Part shown: in pieces, positions 60,101 to 64,000 of the stretch
Numbering within the stretch: position 1 is the stretch's first letter
Layout: every line of letters starts with the position of its first letter
Assembly: GCA_014549065.1 (NCBI GenBank)
Contig: JACDOX010000156.1
Span: 2,984 to 66,983 of the forward strand
DNA length: 64,000 nt
Direction: 5' to 3'
Source: Cardinalis cardinalis
Taxonomy: Eukaryota; Chordata; Aves; Passeriformes; Cardinalidae
Notes under the pieces: generated by a model
The model's database searches: none
Told to the model about the DNA's origin: nothing
Seen by the model: only the letters and a program-made list of their open reading frames with translations
Made by a program: the position numbers and the translations under genes

Positions 60101-63100
60101 ACTATGAATATTGAGACTTCATGTGTTGAAGTTGATCAAAGACTTGGATGGATTACTTTTCAGGGAACTGACTGTCACCAAATTTTATAAACTCAACACT
60201 TAAAGCTAGACATCTGAAAAACAAGTTATATGTCTTATGTTTTAAATGTCTATGATATGAATCACATCAATAAAAATAACTTTATTGATTACAAACTGGA
60301 TCCTCTCATCCTTTTTGGATTTTTTCCATGCATTCACTGGAATAATTTTTGAAGTTATTTTCTTAATTAATAGGTTATGTTGTCCTTCTCTTTCTCTTTC
60401 TAAATTCAATGTGTTTTCTCTTTTTTGTCTTTTTCTATTTCAGAGATTTAGCAATGATCCAATAAAATAGTAGCTTGAGGACAACAATGCCATCCAAAGG
60501 GCAGTTAAATAAGCATTTAACACATAGTAAAAAAAACATGAGTTTGTCAATTCATTTTAAAATTTAGTGTTCTTCATTGAACAGTATGGAAAACACATAT
60601 ATAGCTACAAAAATATGCTATTCTTCATTCCCATACATTTTAGAATATTATAAACTAAGATTAATGCCTGAATTTTCATACTTCTCACAGATTAAAAAGT
60701 AATAATGTAAGATACATGGTAAATATTATCAAGTATTATGCAGGATTTTGTATTCCTATCCCATTAAAACTGTATGAAAACCAAACAAAAACAAACAAAC
60801 AAAAACCACAAAAAAAGCAAACACACAAAAAAAACCCCCACTTACCTTCTGGCTTTGCCACAAAATTTCAGTTAGTTTAAGATTCTCAATGTGCCAGGTA
60901 GACTGACAAACCCAGAGTGCTAACACTCTGGAAAAAATTGATTTTGACTTCCTGTGAAAAATTTGTTTTCTATAAAGGAGGTGTCAAAGCCTATCCAGAG
61001 CTATCTGGCTGGTGCTGTGTGACAGGTGAATGTTTCATTTCATTCTGTGACACTGGTTAGATTCTGAGATTTTTCATCTATCCATGCTGCAAGTTGGATT
61101 ATTTTCTTCACAGTTAATAAAATATTCAGTGTAATTTTGGACCTATTAGTGTGTTCCCTTTGGAAATGCAGAAAAGTGGTAGTACTATATTATGATATGT
61201 TTAAGCTCTTTCTGGAAAACATATCTCAAAATTAGAAGTCAAAATTGATGCTTTACTGAAAAGGGATAGACAGCAATATGTCTTGAACTGAGGACTATGG
61301 TAAGAAAATGTACCACTTTTCTATAAAACTAAGTATTGTATAGCCTCCTGACCACAGGAGAAATTACATTAACAGTTGTGCCCTTTGTTTTTTTGAGGGA
61401 GGAAATACATTTTCTTTACTTTTAAAGGTCCCAAGAGCAGGGCAATAAAGGTTCTCTAATTTTTAATGCAATTAGCACTGCTATTATTTAAAGAGGGTTT
61501 TTTTTTTTTAATTTTAGAGTCATGTTTTAGAGTTCTTCATTCTTTCTTTTAAAATATACTGCAGACTTACTAACATCAATTTCAAAAATGCCGTTCTCTT
61601 AATGTATTTACAATTTTCCATTATTTGTATTGCTTGGGGTTTTTTTTAGGTAGCTTTGAATTTATTTAGCAGATGCCGCCCTCACACTACTTTCAGGGTT
61701 TTTATCATCACACCTCTTTCTATTCAATATTATCAACATCATCCCACTCATCACAATCTTGCCTGAATCAAAGGCAACTTGTTTCTTGTTGGTGGAAGCT
61801 TTGAATGAATAATTCATCTGGAAAAGCCTTCTATGTTGTACATTTCCAGAAGACAGAGCAATTCTCTTGTCAATCACAGTGGCTCTGTCAGTACTAAGTT
61901 CCATACTGTATGTGCTCCAAATGTAAGGGGGATGACAAGCAGCTGAGATTACCAACTGTGTTAGTCCTGGCTATGCTTTTAGCTTTTCTTTGACAGAACA
62001 TTCAAATTCAAGTCTCACTGTAACACTGCATTGAGAAATCAGTGTCAAAATTTCCTCTCTGTTCTCACCAATACAGTTTGGTTGAAAGCTCTGACATACA
62101 TTGCAACCAAACTGGTCACAAGCTGCAGTTACTCATCTCCAGATAGTTATATTTCATTTTGGCTCCTGAGTTTCCTTATGCCTAGACAAGCTGAGTCTGG
62201 GCTCAGGCTGTCTCAGTATGAAGGCAATGCTTCAACCAATAGTGCCGAACTCTTCATACATGAGGACCTCTATGCCTAAACATATCCCTACCTGACACAG
62301 GTTTCAGTCTAGTCTCTTGGAGGATGGACTCCTTGTCATTTCTCCAAAGATTAATCTTCAGAAGACCAGTTGTGACTAATTTATTGTAGTACAACCAGAA
62401 GCATAAAATTCTAGGAAGAAAAGTTATGCTGTAAGAATCTTTCACTCTAAGACAAACACAAACATTGGAAGAGATACAATATTGCACTTCAAAGATGGAG
62501 GATATTAACATATTGTTTAAGTCCAAAAGTAGAGATTTTGAATGTACATGGGTTTTTTTAAAATTTTTTTCACTTTCTTCTTAAATTGACCTGTGTCAAT
62601 ATGAAAGAGGTACAGCTACAACAAAAATGTGAGTGACTGGCATTAACTTGATATAACTCTCTTCCCACCCATATTCTGAAATTCTGAAGAATTTCAAAGT
62701 CTCTATCTACACTAACAAGTAATACAGCAATTAAAGCAGCAGATCTCTACAGCATGAATCTAACATTGAAGCCATAGATGTTTTACAAGGAATTGTTTCA
62801 GATTAGCTATAGTCTTATCCTGTGAGATGAGCAGTCAATGGCACTTGCACCATTTTTGACATGCTTCTGATTTTGCTTTGTAGAAAAGTAACACTGTTCA
62901 TGTAGTCCAAGACTAAAAGAAAATCAGTGGAAAGATTAGGAGATTTGTTTTAAAACCATGTTCATGTTCCGAGCTAAAATGCTAATGTGCCATACAAAGC
63001 TACTACTTCTGAGAATATGAGTCTTAAAAGAATATGCAGGTGAAGAACAGATCTAAGACCTTTGAAGATTCATGAAGATGGTTAACTGCCAGGCCTTTTA

Positions 63101-63529
63101 TTTCTCCTATCATTTATAAATTTGCAAAATTCAGTGTATAGATATGGAATTGTTGTTTACCTCTGTGGAAGATAATGTCATCATTCAGGAAGAAATACAG
63201 CCTTCAAATAAATAAATATATCAATCTGTGCATATATAATAACAGTGACTAATTCAATTTCTTAAAGCAAAGACATTTCTATCATGTATTCTTAACACTG
63301 AAATATCTTTTAGATAGACTAGTGCAATGTTCTGCAAAATTTTCATTTAAAAGGCACTGTTGAGTATGAACATATTTAGTCTAATAACTAAAGTTGGTTT
63401 TCCCCTTTAGAACAGGGATTAAAGACAGCTTGTTGTAAGAAACTTTTCTGACACAGGTAGTGTAAGTTTCTGTAGTTGGCCTGATATTCAAGAAAGATGC
63501 CCTGGTAGATATTTTGTTTGTAAGCAGCA
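57180..63529. other. Unique AT-rich sequence, almost transposon-free
   Basis: About 6.3 kb without a recognisable LINE or LTR. An A-rich run with CAAAC units lies at about 60778-60838. 58000-58480 is of higher complexity and may be a conserved non-coding element. The minus-strand frame at 61662-61955 (97 codons) is open but has no recognised domain. Confidence 0.6.
60778..60838. repeat. A-rich CAAAC low-complexity run
   Basis: Irregular AAAC/AAAAAC units ending in AAAAAAAACCCCC. Confidence 0.85.
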
Positions 63530-64000
63530 AAAAAAAAGGGTGAGCAAAATGGTGACTGGTGGCTTGGTCACAATGACCATGTGATATTTGAGTTTCAAAT
63601 TATTGGCAGTAGGAGAAAAACTGCTAGCAAACTTCAGCCTTTATCCCCAGGATACGGGGAGAGCTGAAGAAGGTTAATATTCCATGGGAATCTGTTTTGA
63701 AAGTATTGGGGCCCACGAATGCTGGTCATTTTTAAAACCCGTCTCTTTAAAGCATAGAAGCAGACAATCTGAAAATGTTGGAAATCAAGCATGTGGGGCA
63801 GAAGGCTGCCTTAGCTCAGGGGAAATCTTTTGCTAGAACTCAGGCAGAAATGGAAAGTGTATGGAGCAGGGACAGGTGGCATAGAAAGGCTAAAGAGATG
63901 TTCTTCAATGCTGTAGGGAGAAAATTTGTGCAGGCAAAGGTCTAAAGGTCTACTGTTTGAGCTGACCAGTACTGTGAAGAACAATAAAAAGAGTTGTTTT
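63530..64000 (+). mobile_element. CR1 LINE, 5' part of ORF2, runs off the edge
   Basis: Translating 63566-63595 gives GHNDHVIFEF, matching the CR1 endonuclease C-terminal SDH-type motif with its catalytic Asp-His pair kept. Later blocks follow in CR1 order: AATATTCCATGGGAATCTG, AATGTTGGAAATCAAGCATG, GGGGCAGAAGGCTGCCTTAG, GAAAGTGTATGGAGCAGGG and GTAGGGAGAAAATTTGTGCA. Stops and shifts break the frame. The reverse transcriptase part would lie beyond 64000. Confidence 0.9.

Noticed and set aside
61662..61955. 97-codon minus-strand frame that might be a small exon or processed pseudogene
   Set aside because: No family recognised and no flanking exon or poly(A) signature; a protein search would be needed to revive it.

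Overview
The window is non-coding vertebrate DNA, very probably from a passerine bird. The evidence is AT-rich sequence with no exon chains, dense CR1 LINE fragments (the dominant avian LINE), and LTRs that resemble passerine ERVK- and ERVL-type elements as I remember them. No host protein-coding gene, exon, tRNA, rRNA or CRISPR array could be supported. Open frames here are either remnants of retroelement genes, by-products of simple repeats or GC-rich LTRs, or chance frames. The sequence would suit a gene desert or a very large intron; it alone cannot say which. All repeat-family calls were made by eye from remembered consensus sequences, and no masking program was run.

Layout: 0-12.3 kb is mostly unique sequence with one LTR (4.7-5.4 kb) whose 3' end is inverted, a short CR1 tail, an (ATCT)17 array and a compound ATATAC/TG array. 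12.3-14.4 kb holds a CR1, an opposed CR1-like fragment and an LTR on the minus strand. 14.4-23.0 kb is unique apart from a perfect 20-bp hairpin and a 369-bp solo LTR. 23.0-27.4 kb is a CR1 with recognisable endonuclease and reverse transcriptase remnants, split by an LTR-less, minus-strand endogenous retrovirus (gag, RNase H and integrase pieces). 27.4-35.0 kb is mostly unique. 35.0-39.7 kb is a repeat cluster: an ERVL-like LTR, then a CR1 broken by two LTRs of about 0.8 kb, then ERVL-like internal sequence.

39.7-46.9 kb is mostly unique. 46.9-51.8 kb is a second repeat cluster: an old minus-strand CR1, a head-to-head plus-strand CR1, and a 1.4-kb LTR inserted in another CR1 fragment. 52.5-52.8 kb is a solo LTR of the 20.4-kb family with a perfect 6-bp target duplication. 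53.4-63.5 kb shows almost no recognisable transposon. It contains a 61-bp inverted duplication flanking 2.25 kb, which looks like the footprint of a small inversion. A CR1 endonuclease region runs off the right edge.

I found no new multi-gene system. The most interesting signals are structural: the inverted duplication at 54.8/57.2 kb, the inverted LTR terminus at 5.33-5.38 kb, the 18.75-kb hairpin, the nested retroelements with readable insertion order, and a long sense open frame inside one LTR.
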